A stretch of DNA of 64,000 bases from DAIQON01 sp036787835 (lineage in GTDB: Bacteria > Patescibacteriota > Saccharimonadia > Saccharimonadales > UBA4665). Below, in pieces: positions 1 to 8,175 of the stretch. Every line of letters begins with the position of its first letter. Within the stretch, counting starts at the first letter, position 1. The DNA lies in the NCBI GenBank assembly GCA_036787835.1, contig DAIQON010000003.1, positions 1-64,000 of the forward strand, written 5' to 3'. The notes below the pieces were generated by a model. That model was not told where the DNA came from. It saw only the letters and a program-made list of their open reading frames with translations, and did not search any database. The translations under genes were made by a program, and so were the position numbers.

Positions 1-92
1 GCTTTGAGAGTGCTACAGTAGATACAAGTGTCCTATATGTTTAGTGGCTCGACCTAGCATTGACAGACATCATTTACTTTTTCTTAGTTTTA

Positions 93-101
93 TGGTATTA
101 T
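93..101 (+). promoter_or_regulatory. Extended -10 element of a leaderless gene
   Basis: The sequence TGG-TATTAT ends 7 bases before the ATG at 109. No Shine-Dalgarno lies between. With the usual 6-7 base distance from the -10 box to the transcription start, the mRNA would begin at or next to the start codon. A TTGACA at 60-65 is too far upstream (30-base gap) to be its -35 box. Confidence 0.5.
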
Positions 102-108
102 CTCTTTC

Positions 109-1287
109 ATGCCCGAGCAGCATTCCTTTAGAGACGTAAGCCGAAAGCTAGTTATGACCGGCACTTTATTAGCTACTTCACTGCTGGCTGAATCATACTT
201 ACTCGGTGGGGATTCTAATCCAGTGGTGACTAACACAGAACAGTCTGCGTCAATACCACCGCAGCTTGGCTCTATTAACCCTGATACTGGCATGATAGTA
301 GCAAAGTATGAGGGTAGTGCACCTATGGTAGCCAGCGATACCGTTATACCAAGATGCTTCTCTAGGCCTTTAGCACCCCAGTATGATTTCAATGCGCCCG
401 GTGCTCCACCATTACGCAAAATGTATAAAGATAAGGCCTCTTTTGATAGAGCGCTAAACAAATACTTTTCCACCTCAGCAAACGCTAACTCTGCAAAAGT
501 TATGCTTAGCATGCCAGTAGTAAATGGAAGACCTGATGGCATGCCAAAAAATAGCTCAAGTGGCACAGTGCTGAAGTCGCTGGCAAGGATTACCACTAAA
601 GAGTACCAAGGAAGTGGTTTTACTAGTGAGGACGCTCATGGGAAAGATGTTGTAGTCACGGCCGCACACGTCGGAGCTAAAGCTAGGCTTAAAGATATAT
701 CAATAACTGCGATGAACGGAAGAACAGTTCACCCCACGGGTGGCTGTTATATTAATGAAGAAATAAGCTATGTTAACGACCTTGCGGTAGAGTCATTCTC
801 AGAGTTTCCTAAAGACGATGGAGTATCGAATATTGACGTTGCTGTTTTAACGATACCGCAAACCTTGGGCACGACTGCACTTGGTTTTGTTAACAATCAA
901 GTCAGTCGAGGTGATTGGGTGCAGTTTAATAACTTTGAGCTCGGTTCTACCCTAGAACATCCTGCCAATTATTACGGCCTAGTAACATCCTCACCACAAA
1001 CTCCACTAGAGGCTATAACTGGTATAACATACGCTGCAAACACCACTCTAAACAGAGGAGCTCCAGGTGATAGTGGAGGTCTGGATAGTGTCGGTAACAG
1101 AGTGGCTGCTATCTCTTTTGCTGGCGACGATAAGCCTGGGAGATACCTCAGTGAAGAGGATATGACAGCAGAGGGTATTAGCTTCCCGGGTGCTGTCTAT
1201 GGCTTCACTACTAATTTTGCCCCAGCAAACGCCTTTATGATCGGTTCACAAACGATACAGATAGCACTTAGCTCCGAGAAGGCCTGA
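109..1287 (+). CDS. Secreted trypsin-like serine protease
   Basis: Predicted exported S1-type endopeptidase of 392 residues. Residues about 12-33 form a basic-then-hydrophobic export signal. The catalytic triad is visible: His187 in VTAAHVG, Asp243 in NIDVAVLTIP and Ser322 in GAPGDSGG. The roughly 150 residues between the signal and the protease core resemble no family I know and could be a propeptide. The gene is monocistronic and opposes the next gene, whose stop is 3 bases away. The start is supported by a -10 box 7 bases upstream. The triad is seen directly; export and substrate are inferred. Confidence 0.8.
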   Translation: MPEQHSFRDVSRKLVMTGTLLATSLLAESYLLGGDSNPVVTNTEQSASIPPQLGSINPDTGMIVAKYEGSAPMVASDTVIPRCFSRPLAPQYDFNAPGAPPLRKMYKDKASFDRALNKYFSTSANANSAKVMLSMPVVNGRPDGMPKNSSSGTVLKSLARITTKEYQGSGFTSEDAHGKDVVVTAAHVGAKARLKDISITAMNGRTVHPTGGCYINEEISYVNDLAVESFSEFPKDDGVSNIDVAVLTIPQTLGTTALGFVNNQVSRGDWVQFNNFELGSTLEHPANYYGLVTSSPQTPLEAITGITYAANTTLNRGAPGDSGGLDSVGNRVAAISFAGDDKPGRYLSEEDMTAEGISFPGAVYGFTTNFAPANAFMIGSQTIQIALSSEKA

Positions 1288-1290
1288 GGC

Positions 1291-2316
1291 CTAAGCGTTA
1301 ACTCCAACTTTGATCAGTAGTCTATCTTCGTCTGTTGTTGGCTCGATTTCGTGTAAAATCCGTCGATTATTTACAAATAATACATCTCCCGGCTCTAATC
1401 TACACTCTATTGCCCGATAACTAGCAACATAGGCATCTAGCGCGCCGAGTGCCCGTGACTGTTCTGGTTCGGCAGCATCGGCTACTAGTCCATTTTTAGC
1501 CAGCGAAATCCCACGAATAGAAAGTGCTGCGTCAATACTACGTTTATCAAATCTTATACTGTTATCGTCGCCGATAACTTTGGCCCACTCAACTAAAGTA
1601 ATCAGTGATCTAGCTTCGGGCCGTAGATCTTCTGGAAGCAAGAATGGTAAAACCCTTTTTAGACTAGCTAGTGTATCTCGCTCATCACCACGAGCACGTA
1701 TCTTTTGAACTACGGCCTGGCTATCACAAAGTTTGATCACGACGGACTTATCATCGGCTGAACTAACATTGAAAAAGGCTATCCTTCGTTCAGGATGACG
1801 TAAATAGGCTGAACTAGTAGCCATATTGGTACCGACATTTACTGAAGTGCTAAGCAGGTCAGAATATCGCGCTTTCTCCTTATAAATATGTTTTGCGGTG
1901 ACGAAATTAGTAATATCTTGCTCTTCTATGGAGACACCGTTCACAAGATCGCCACTAATTTCAAAACCTGGAGCAGGTCTTGACGGGCTACCAGCTAAAC
2001 TAGCCAGAACCAAAGCTCCGATGTGTGCCTGATCCAAATCGAAAACTTCAAGTCCACTTCGTTTTAAAACGAAATAGCCTGGCCCATTTTCCAGCTGATC
2101 TAGCCCTTCATTAATAGCCAAGCCCAATTTAGGGTCCCGGTCTTTCGTTGCAAGGCTCAATGACTCAGCACCAGCTGCTTCAATCGCTTGACCTGGAGTA
2201 GAAAATCGATCAAATTCAGCAAATACCTTTTCTAGGTCATCGCCAGATAACCAAACATCATCGTAAGGGTATGCTTCTGGCACAAATTCGGTAGAAGTTT
2301 CTGTCACTGAGGCCAC
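1291..2316 (-). CDS. Clavaminate synthase/TauD-like protein lacking the metal-binding HxE
   Basis: 341 residues resembling Fe(II)/2-oxoglutarate oxygenases of the clavaminate-synthase/asparagine-oxygenase group. The C-terminal part has the family pattern LEPGDVLFVNNRRILHEI (distal His322) followed by Arg332, the usual 2-oxoglutarate-binding position. The N-terminal half has GPGYFVLKR (78-86) and a LASLAGSP helix region. Where the family has the proximal metal ligands H-x-E/D, just before A-F-x-x-x-R-P, this protein reads A166-T-S168 followed by SAYLRHPERR. It is therefore probably a non-catalytic relative. The start is GTG with AAGGAG 9 bases upstream (2326-2331), a proper ribosome binding site. 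The assignment rests on motif reading only. Confidence 0.6.
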   Translation of the reverse strand: MASVTETSTEFVPEAYPYDDVWLSGDDLEKVFAEFDRFSTPGQAIEAAGAESLSLATKDRDPKLGLAINEGLDQLENGPGYFVLKRSGLEVFDLDQAHIGALVLASLAGSPSRPAPGFEISGDLVNGVSIEEQDITNFVTAKHIYKEKARYSDLLSTSVNVGTNMATSSAYLRHPERRIAFFNVSSADDKSVVIKLCDSQAVVQKIRARGDERDTLASLKRVLPFLLPEDLRPEARSLITLVEWAKVIGDDNSIRFDKRSIDAALSIRGISLAKNGLVADAAEPEQSRALGALDAYVASYRAIECRLEPGDVLFVNNRRILHEIEPTTDEDRLLIKVGVNA

Positions 2317-2440
2317 TTATAGTTTCTCCTTATAGATGAAACATACATTAACACTATTAAGGGTATTAATCAACCTTAAGGCTGGTTTTCTAACAAACCT
2401 TAGATATAATGAAACGATTAAATTAAATCGATAAATATAT

Positions 2441-2791
2441 ATGCCAGCAGAAACCTTAGACGACCTACGCCAACTTAGCAAGCAATACTTAGAAGAGAAT
2501 GGCGTTGAAGGTATAACCCACGGACAAAGGATTACTAGAGCGGTCACTCCAGGTAGCGTTTATATTGAGCGTATTGGAAATCTATTGAGATTAAGCCATG
2601 ATAGCGTCAAGCATATTGGGCTAACGGTCTGTGATGTAACCACCAAAGTACAGTATTATGACCTTGATCTACAACCTCCCGAGGTCTTTGACGTCTACAC
2701 AACGGGCTCTGTACCAGCAAGACAAACCCACCCAATAGATGAATACCCACAAATTATTAGTGAGTTCACAAGACTAATTAGCGACGAATAG
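2441..2791 (+). CDS. Hypothetical protein
   Basis: 116 residues with no family recognised. The N-terminal 20 residues look helical and the centre (SVYIERIGNLLRLSHDSVKHIGLTV) looks like mixed strands. There is no signal peptide or membrane segment. No Shine-Dalgarno is seen; the sequence before the ATG is A/T only. It is divergent from the oxygenase-like gene, and the next gene follows after 75 bases containing a TATAAT-like box near 2831. Confidence 0.55.
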   Translation: MPAETLDDLRQLSKQYLEENGVEGITHGQRITRAVTPGSVYIERIGNLLRLSHDSVKHIGLTVCDVTTKVQYYDLDLQPPEVFDVYTTGSVPARQTHPIDEYPQIISEFTRLISDE

Positions 2792-2866
2792 AATTACTCA
2801 CTACTTACCACAAAATTAAAGCGCTAATGCTATAATTTCATTATTACTTATAACGAAACTAGAGCT

Positions 2867-3280
2867 ATGATAAAAACTCATTCAGATGATCCAGATGTTG
2901 AGCAGGCAGCGAATGTTGCTTACGATATAATTGAGCAGGTTCTTGGCAGTCTGCCAGCTGCTGAAACATTTGATTATGGCGGGCATGATCTACAAGTTGG
3001 TGAATATGAAGTTTGTTCAAATTGTACTAAGGCTATCGCCGAAGCCCAACAAGCAAAAGAGGCTCTCCAGACAAAAGCCGGTGAAATTGAAGATACGGTT
3101 ATTAAAGAGCATCTAAATCTTGCCGCAGATCTATTTCAAAAAGAAGCAGAAGCAGCCATTATTCGTGCCAAGTTCCATAACGGTAAGGGCACCGAGAAAA
3201 TTCTTAACACTCTTTTAGGTTTTCAGTTCGACCGTAAGATTCAAGAGGACTACCAACACAGCCACCACCAAGGGGAATAG
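2867..3280 (+). CDS. Hypothetical helical protein with a CxxC pair
   Basis: 137 residues, almost entirely helix-forming, with a CSNC pair (residues about 52-55) that could bind metal or form a disulfide. The C-terminus is His-rich (HSHHQGE). No signal or membrane segment is seen. It ends 8 bases before the GH15-like gene, so the two are probably co-transcribed. I do not recognise the family. Confidence 0.6.
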   Translation: MIKTHSDDPDVEQAANVAYDIIEQVLGSLPAAETFDYGGHDLQVGEYEVCSNCTKAIAEAQQAKEALQTKAGEIEDTVIKEHLNLAADLFQKEAEAAIIRAKFHNGKGTEKILNTLLGFQFDRKIQEDYQHSHHQGE

Positions 3281-3288
3281 AAATAAAT

Positions 3289-4332
3289 ATGAACAAAGAA
3301 GACCAAGTAAAAAGACATCTGGATAATTTACGTAAGCTAATCACTCCAACAGGACTTTTTTTAGCATCTTCTAAAAATGTTGAGACCGGATACGACAAAG
3401 CTTGGCTTAGGGACAACGTCTATGAGGCATTGGCATTTGAATATGCTGATGAGTGGGATGTAGTATCCAAGGATTATCACACCTTACTAGATATCTTTGA
3501 TAAGCATATAGACAAAATAAATTGGGCAACCACCAATAAGCCTTTTGAAAGCTGGCAGTTTATCCACGCACGGTACAACCCAGAAACTTTAGAAGAATTC
3601 TGGGAATCGTGGGGGAATAAACAGCACGATGCCGTAGGTGCGGTACTATTTAAGCTCGCCGACTTCAAAGCCAAAGGCAAAGACGTTCTTAGGAATCAAA
3701 AAGATCGTCGCACTGTCCAAACGCTAATTTACTATATCTGTAACGTTGAATACTGGCACGATGCCGACTCCGGTATGTGGGAAGAAGCCGAAGAAGTTCA
3801 CGCTAGTTCTATTGGCGCCGTCCTAGCAGCTCTCAAGAAATGGCAAGAAGTAGGCGGTATGGACGTTGATCAAGATGCCATTGATCGTGGTCAAGCAGCT
3901 CTCGATGCATTATTGCCTCGTGAATCTGAATCAAAGTTTACAGATCTAGCACTGTTATCTTTAATTTATCCATATAATGTTGTCAGCCCAGATATGGCGA
4001 GACAAATAGTAGATAATTTGGTATATCATCTAGCTAAAGATAAAGGTGTTATGCGCTATAAGTTTGACGCCTATTACAATAAGAACTCTGACGGTTATTC
4101 TGAGGAGGCTGAGTGGTGCTTTGGCCTGTCATGGCTAGCAATTGCCTATAAACAGCTTGGCGACATGGAGAAGGCAAGAGAGTATCTCCAAAAGGCAACT
4201 GATACCGTTACTAAGGATGGAAAGATACCCGAACTATACTTCTCGCACAGTGACGACCCTAATGAGAATACGCCGCTCGGCTGGTCTGAAAGTATGTACG
4301 TTGCCGCGCTCTATGAAGTGGGCGACAGCTGA
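3289..4332 (+). CDS. GH15-like (glucoamylase / phosphorylase-kinase-like) alpha-toroid protein
   Basis: 347 residues with the repeated motifs of the GH15/phosphorylase kinase alpha fold: KAWLRDNVYE (38-46), a KQHDAVG segment (111-117), GMWEEAEEVHASSIG (162-176) and TPLGWSESMYV (328-338). Glu165/166 and Glu334 sit where glucoamylases carry the acid and base. The family cleaves terminal glucose from alpha-glucans. There is no signal peptide, so it is probably cytoplasmic and acts on storage or scavenged oligosaccharides. At about 350 residues it is a minimal form of the catalytic toroid without a starch-binding domain. Activity is inferred. Confidence 0.75.
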   Translation: MNKEDQVKRHLDNLRKLITPTGLFLASSKNVETGYDKAWLRDNVYEALAFEYADEWDVVSKDYHTLLDIFDKHIDKINWATTNKPFESWQFIHARYNPETLEEFWESWGNKQHDAVGAVLFKLADFKAKGKDVLRNQKDRRTVQTLIYYICNVEYWHDADSGMWEEAEEVHASSIGAVLAALKKWQEVGGMDVDQDAIDRGQAALDALLPRESESKFTDLALLSLIYPYNVVSPDMARQIVDNLVYHLAKDKGVMRYKFDAYYNKNSDGYSEEAEWCFGLSWLAIAYKQLGDMEKAREYLQKATDTVTKDGKIPELYFSHSDDPNENTPLGWSESMYVAALYEVGDS

Positions 4333-4525
4333 TAAAGTCGCTTATAGTATCGGATAATTAGCGCCATATAATATAAGTTGAAAAATAATCTGAAACTCGA
4401 TTAAATATCCTTTAGCTCGTGGCACGTATATCGCGTACATGATCCCGGACAGTAAAATCCCTAACGACTTTATTCTTCATGACTTTAGAATATATAAAAA
4501 TCTAAAATCAACTACTGATGAAAGA

Positions 4526-4639
4526 CTACTTTTTATTTCTTGAATCAAAGTACTTCTGAATAACACCAGTTTTTACACCAATATAAACAATAATACTTGG
4601 AAGGAATATGAATAGTAGAAGTATCAAAAAGGGAATCAT
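4526..4639 (-). CDS. Small single-pass membrane protein (37 aa)
   Basis: A 37-residue ORF starting ATG at 4639: a short N-terminus, a hydrophobic run (about residues 3-22, LILLLFIFLPSIIVYIGV) and a charged tail ending SRNKK. It lies 18 bases downstream of the stop of the 64-aa membrane protein on the same strand, so the two could be one transcript. No Shine-Dalgarno is visible. The clean hydrophobic-then-basic pattern favours a real gene, but the size makes this uncertain. The remaining 190 bases to the GH15 gene hold nothing I recognise. Confidence 0.4.
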   Translation of the reverse strand: MIPFLILLLFIFLPSIIVYIGVKTGVIQKYFDSRNKK

Positions 4640-4657
4640 CTAAAGTGGGTTCGAATA

Positions 4658-4852
4658 CTAGGCATCAGCTGGAGTGTCTGGAGTTGACTTGTCCTTCATG
4701 AACAAAGTAACAAACAGCGTAATCCACCAGAAAGGCAGACTAATAAGGAAGAATAAAATAAAGCTATGTCCTTTTCTCTTTGCAATGAATGCTGGCCATA
4801 GCGCAACCATAATCCATAAGAAGATCCCTATTATATAAAATGGATGCCACAT
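4658..4852 (-). CDS. Small two-helix membrane protein (64 aa)
   Basis: 64 residues with two hydrophobic segments (about 4-23 and 30-51) separated by a basic turn AKRKGHS, and a polar tail. A GGGAG Shine-Dalgarno lies about 9 bases before the ATG. It resembles small membrane proteins of the superinfection-immunity/PLDc_N size class, but no specific family can be claimed. Confidence 0.6.
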   Translation of the reverse strand: MWHPFYIIGIFLWIMVALWPAFIAKRKGHSFILFFLISLPFWWITLFVTLFMKDKSTPDTPADA

Positions 4853-4928
4853 AAACTTGTCTCCCTCGTATTTAGTTTTCTATGTTACGTTATTACTTTC
4901 TCACGACCAGAGTAAATAATCAATGATT

Positions 4929-5408
4929 TTAGGAAATTTTCGGACGTGGAGGATTTCGACGAATGTTGTTAGTATCAGCGCTTTGACTTGTAGTAGTAGC
5001 TGGTTTCTTAAGCTGAGCAGCTTCTTGTTCGTTCCATTCTTGCTCACGTTGAATCTTTAATAGTTCCTGCTGGTGTTGGGTCTGCTTCATTGTAACGAAG
5101 GTGATTAAGCTATTTAGGGCAAGAGCACCTATGCCGTACATAATAATCGCGAAGAAGGCAGCCCCACTAAAGTAGCTGCGGTCTGAAATCTGATGACCTG
5201 GGAATATACCCCTAAACGGCTGTAGGAATAAGGCTGCGAAGTGGTAAACAAACTTCACGAACGGTGTGTTTGGATTTGCTCCAAATAGTAGCAAGAAAAA
5301 ACCAATGACCAAGAAGACGGTCGCTATAATAAAGAACAAATAAACCAATACAGTTAGTAGTCTCGCGAACTTTATAAATAACAGTTTGCTATCTTTAGGT
5401 TTATCCAT
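4929..5408 (-). CDS. YggT family membrane protein
   Basis: 159 residues. Two or three membrane helices (about 14-42, 55-66 and 80-105) flank the family signature FGANPNTPFVKF followed by LQPFRGIFP. YggT proteins are small integral membrane proteins linked in other bacteria to osmotic tolerance and cell division. The C-terminal 55 residues are a Gln/Glu-rich, probably coiled and then disordered tail (ending PPRPKIS), longer than usual. A GGAGGA ribosome binding site lies 9 bases before the ATG. Confidence 0.75.
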   Translation of the reverse strand: MDKPKDSKLLFIKFARLLTVLVYLFFIIATVFLVIGFFLLLFGANPNTPFVKFVYHFAALFLQPFRGIFPGHQISDRSYFSGAAFFAIIMYGIGALALNSLITFVTMKQTQHQQELLKIQREQEWNEQEAAQLKKPATTTSQSADTNNIRRNPPRPKIS

Positions 5409-5534
5409 CTTACTTTTCCTCCCAGAAATATTACATCTATATGAATATATACTAACTATTTTCGACGTATTTAGCTATCGGTATCGAGCAGAATAGTGAA
5501 CAAAAAAAGTTGCCAACGGTGTTAATATAAAATC

Positions 5535-6251
5535 ATGCCCGATTTTAAACCTCTCAACCCCCGTGTTGTACTAGGGATAGCTGCCCACCCCGACGACCTA
5601 GACTTTGGTGCGTCAGGTACAATGGCTCACTTTGCCGAAAATGGTGCCGATGTATATTATCTAATCTTAACCGACGGATCAAAAGGTTCTGATGATAAGT
5701 CACTATCATCAGATGAACTTATAAAAATCCGCGAGACTGAACAGCAAGCTGCGGTCGAAGCAATAGGTGGCAAAGGAGTAGAATTCCTTGGTTACCCATA
5801 TGCCGGATTAGAGGTTACGATGGATCTAAAAAAGGCGATCGTTAAAGTAATTAGAAAAATAAAACCTGACGTGGTTATTACTATGGACCCATCAATGCTT
5901 TACTCGGCAGAAAGAGGCTTTATTAACCACCCTGATCATAGAGCTGCTGGTCAAGCGGCACTTGACGCCGTGTTCCCATTGTCCAGAGACCATCTGACGT
6001 TCCCTGATCTATATGAAGCAGGTTACGAGCCTCACAAAACAGCAACGATTCTGTTAATTAACTTTGAGGCAGGTAACCATATAATAAATATTTCAAGCAC
6101 CATGGATAAGAAGCTCGCAGCCCTTAAGGCTCACCAAAGTCAGGTGGATATTGATCGGGTTAGGCCATTTGTCACAGAAATGGCGACAAAGATAGGTGGC
6201 AAAGCCGGCTACGAAATGGGTGAGCAGTTCGTCAGAATAGACATAAATTAA
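5535..6251 (+). CDS. PIG-L family (LmbE-like) N-acetylglucosaminyl deacetylase
   Basis: 238 residues. The zinc motif AHPDD is at 17-21 with D23 following, and the second zinc-binding motif NHPDHRAAG is at 131-139. The family deacetylates GlcNAc-type sugars (GlcNAc-PI, mycothiol/bacillithiol precursors, lincomycin LmbE). The substrate cannot be told here. No signal peptide. The start is probably leaderless: TGT-TAATAT (5520-5528) ends 6 bases before the ATG. Confidence 0.85.
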   Translation: MPDFKPLNPRVVLGIAAHPDDLDFGASGTMAHFAENGADVYYLILTDGSKGSDDKSLSSDELIKIRETEQQAAVEAIGGKGVEFLGYPYAGLEVTMDLKKAIVKVIRKIKPDVVITMDPSMLYSAERGFINHPDHRAAGQAALDAVFPLSRDHLTFPDLYEAGYEPHKTATILLINFEAGNHIINISSTMDKKLAALKAHQSQVDIDRVRPFVTEMATKIGGKAGYEMGEQFVRIDIN

Positions 6252-6319
6252 CTACAAGAATTTATTGTCTTAAGAGCGTATTATATAGGTAGATAAAGAG
6301 GATAAAGGGAGGAGATATT

Positions 6320-6748
6320 ATGAGTAAGATGGATCCAGTTGTACATTTTGAGATGGGCTATAATGACCCGGCACGTATGGCAAAATTTTATGAAACAGTT
6401 TTTGGCTGGAAAACCCAGCAAATGGGAGCAGAAATGGGTAACTATATTACTGCCCAGACCACAGAAACAGATGAAAATCGCATGGTTCAAACAAAGGGTG
6501 CAATTAACGGAGGGTTCTATCAGAAAACTGACAATCCTTTAAGCCAAGCCCCTTCAGTGGTTATTTCAGTCGACGATATCCAAGCCGCTATGAAAGACGT
6601 TGAAGACGCCGGCGGGAAGATCCTCGGCGGCATGAACGGAGAAGGCGAACGTACTATGGAACCTCAAATGATTCCTGGCGTGGGCCTATGGATCTCGGCA
6701 ATGGACACTGAAGGCAATCGGTTCTCTATACTACAGCCTAATAATTAA
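6320..6748 (+). CDS. VOC/glyoxalase-fold protein
   Basis: 142 residues with two beta-alpha-beta-beta-beta halves: VVHFEMGYNDPARMAKFYETVFGW at the N-terminus and VVISVDDIQAAMKDVEDAGG then GVGLWISAMDTEGNRFSILQP at the C-terminus, typical of VOC-superfamily metal enzymes such as glyoxalase and bleomycin resistance. Candidate metal ligands are His9 and late acidic residues. The specific reaction is not predictable. A strong GGGAGGAG ribosome binding site precedes the ATG. Confidence 0.8.
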   Translation: MSKMDPVVHFEMGYNDPARMAKFYETVFGWKTQQMGAEMGNYITAQTTETDENRMVQTKGAINGGFYQKTDNPLSQAPSVVISVDDIQAAMKDVEDAGGKILGGMNGEGERTMEPQMIPGVGLWISAMDTEGNRFSILQPNN

Positions 6749-6786
6749 AATTATTTAAAAAAATCATCCAAAAATAGGAACTATTG

Positions 6787-7551
6787 CTATAGCAAATAGG
6801 TGGAAATTGCTTGATCAAGGCCGCCTTTATCATATGCAGCTACTATATGGTCAGCTTGGGCTTTTAAATTATCGTGCGCATTATCGACGGCAATTCTCAG
6901 TCCTACTGACTTAAATAGTGGTAAATCATTTTCGCTGTCACCTAGACCTATAGTCTCACTTTTATTGACCTTCATCATGCTGAGCCACTGCTCAATTGCA
7001 TGTTCCTTTGTGCCATCAGGGTTAGTAACGTGTACGTCTGTTAGTTGTGGCCCGTACCATGAAGGAGTAGTTTTATGAGCAACAGCAAAACCAGTATTGT
7101 TTACTTCATTTACAACTAATTCAGCGGTTTGTGCGTCTACGCCCAACAGGTAGATAATCCTGTTTGAGCCAGTTACGTTGGTTACTTGGGCTAAAGGCAG
7201 CCTAGACTTGTCTGAAGTTGATTTAATGTAAACATTGTCGGTAGCAAGACGTTTAAAAATTGAGAGGATGGCACTGGATGCCATTTCGTCAAGCTGCACC
7301 TCCCAGAGTATTTCCTCAGATTCAGGGTTGATTATACAAGAGCCGCCTTCAATTATGCAGGGATCAATTAGTCCAAGACGCTGTATAACTGGTTTTGACG
7401 AAGGCCATCCACGACCTGTTGCACATGTAATCCGTTTACCTTTCGAAATTGCCCTAGATACAATTTGACGAGTATGTTCGCTAATATCTGAGCCGTCTGT
7501 ACCGATAGCGGCAACAGTGCCATCAATGTCCGTAATTAGGGCGTTATACAT
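6787..7551 (-). CDS. HAD superfamily (Cof-type) phosphatase
   Basis: 254 residues from ATG at 7551. Motif I DIDGT is at the N-terminus (nucleophile Asp and the +2 Asp), motif II CATGRGW near 40-46, and motif IV GLGDSENDLPLF near 200. The C2-type cap between them fits Cof-type sugar-phosphate or phosphoglycolate phosphatases. A longer start (TTG, one codon upstream) is possible, but TACAAT (7558-7563) ends exactly 6 bases before the ATG, so a leaderless start at 7551 is preferred. Confidence 0.85.
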   Translation of the reverse strand: MYNALITDIDGTVAAIGTDGSDISEHTRQIVSRAISKGKRITCATGRGWPSSKPVIQRLGLIDPCIIEGGSCIINPESEEILWEVQLDEMASSAILSIFKRLATDNVYIKSTSDKSRLPLAQVTNVTGSNRIIYLLGVDAQTAELVVNEVNNTGFAVAHKTTPSWYGPQLTDVHVTNPDGTKEHAIEQWLSMMKVNKSETIGLGDSENDLPLFKSVGLRIAVDNAHDNLKAQADHIVAAYDKGGLDQAISTYLL

Positions 7552-7596
7552 CAATTTATTGTATCAGTATTGGTATATTTCGCTTGCTGTCACGGA

Positions 7597-7645
7597 ATAG
7601 TCGCCTAAGTTAAATATTGACTATTTTATATATTTATTGTATTAT
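7597..7645 (+). promoter_or_regulatory. Promoter with upstream ATAGTCGCC element (copy 1)
   Basis: ATAGTCGCC (7597-7605), 11 bases, TTGACT as -35 (7617-7622), a 17-base spacer, TATTAT as -10 (7640-7645), then ATG at 7655. The same element with the same internal spacing precedes the gene at 8176. It reads as an activator or repressor site centred about 45-50 bases upstream of transcription start. Confidence 0.55.
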
Positions 7646-7654
7646 AGTACTCTT

Positions 7655-8011
7655 ATGAGTGAATACGTGTGTCCAAGAACCCAGAAGGTTTGTCGCAATT
7701 CTATTTGTAATGCTGCTAATGCAGTCTTATTCGATGCTACCAAGGAAGTTAGATCTGCTGTACCTGACGATAAGAAGCAGCTACCCAGGATTATGCACCT
7801 ACTTGGAAAGCAAGTTGAGGAGTATCAGGGTGTTCACGGTATTAACTTATTTCCAGAAGTTAATACGGTAAGAACCGCTATTTGCCCATCCCAGTTTATA
7901 GATGCGAAGGGTCGTAATGGGATGAACGATATCATGATTCAAGGTTACATAGTAGAAGTAGCCACAGGAATTATCGACGGCGCTGTTGACGACTTAACTC
8001 GATGGGCTTAA
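7655..8011 (+). CDS. Hypothetical Cys-containing protein
   Basis: 118 residues from ATG at 7655. An ATG 18 bases earlier exists but overlaps the -10 region (7640-7648), so it is not chosen. The N-terminus carries Cys in the pattern CPRTQKVCRNSIC (C-x6-C-x4-C), and a further Cys lies in AICPSQF near residue 84, a possible metal-binding set. The rest looks helical and there is no export signal. Family not recognised. It shares its promoter architecture with the gene at 8176. Confidence 0.55.
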   Translation: MSEYVCPRTQKVCRNSICNAANAVLFDATKEVRSAVPDDKKQLPRIMHLLGKQVEEYQGVHGINLFPEVNTVRTAICPSQFIDAKGRNGMNDIMIQGYIVEVATGIIDGAVDDLTRWA

Positions 8012-8115
8012 ACAAACTACCGTAAGCCATACTTTTTGATGATTTGTGCAAGATAGAACTAAAAGAATCAGTTAAATAACATAGCCTAAGCAAAAATGTT
8101 ACTTGCTTTTAGGGG

Positions 8116-8164
8116 ATAGTCGCCAATTAAAACTATTGCTAATTATATCTTTTTACTGTATAAT
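8116..8164 (+). promoter_or_regulatory. Promoter with upstream ATAGTCGCC element (copy 2)
   Basis: ATAGTCGCC (8116-8124), 11 bases, TTGCTA as -35 (8136-8141), a 17-base spacer, TATAAT as -10 (8159-8164), then ATG at 8176. Element order and spacing are identical to copy 1 at 7597-7645, and the bases between are also similar (TTAAA, ATTG, TATAT). Confidence 0.55.
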
Positions 8165-8175
8165 ATTAAGCTGCT

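Noticed and set aside
60..65. TTGACA as -35 box for the first gene
   Set aside because: The distance to the TATTAT box is 30 bases, too long for a sigma70-type promoter.
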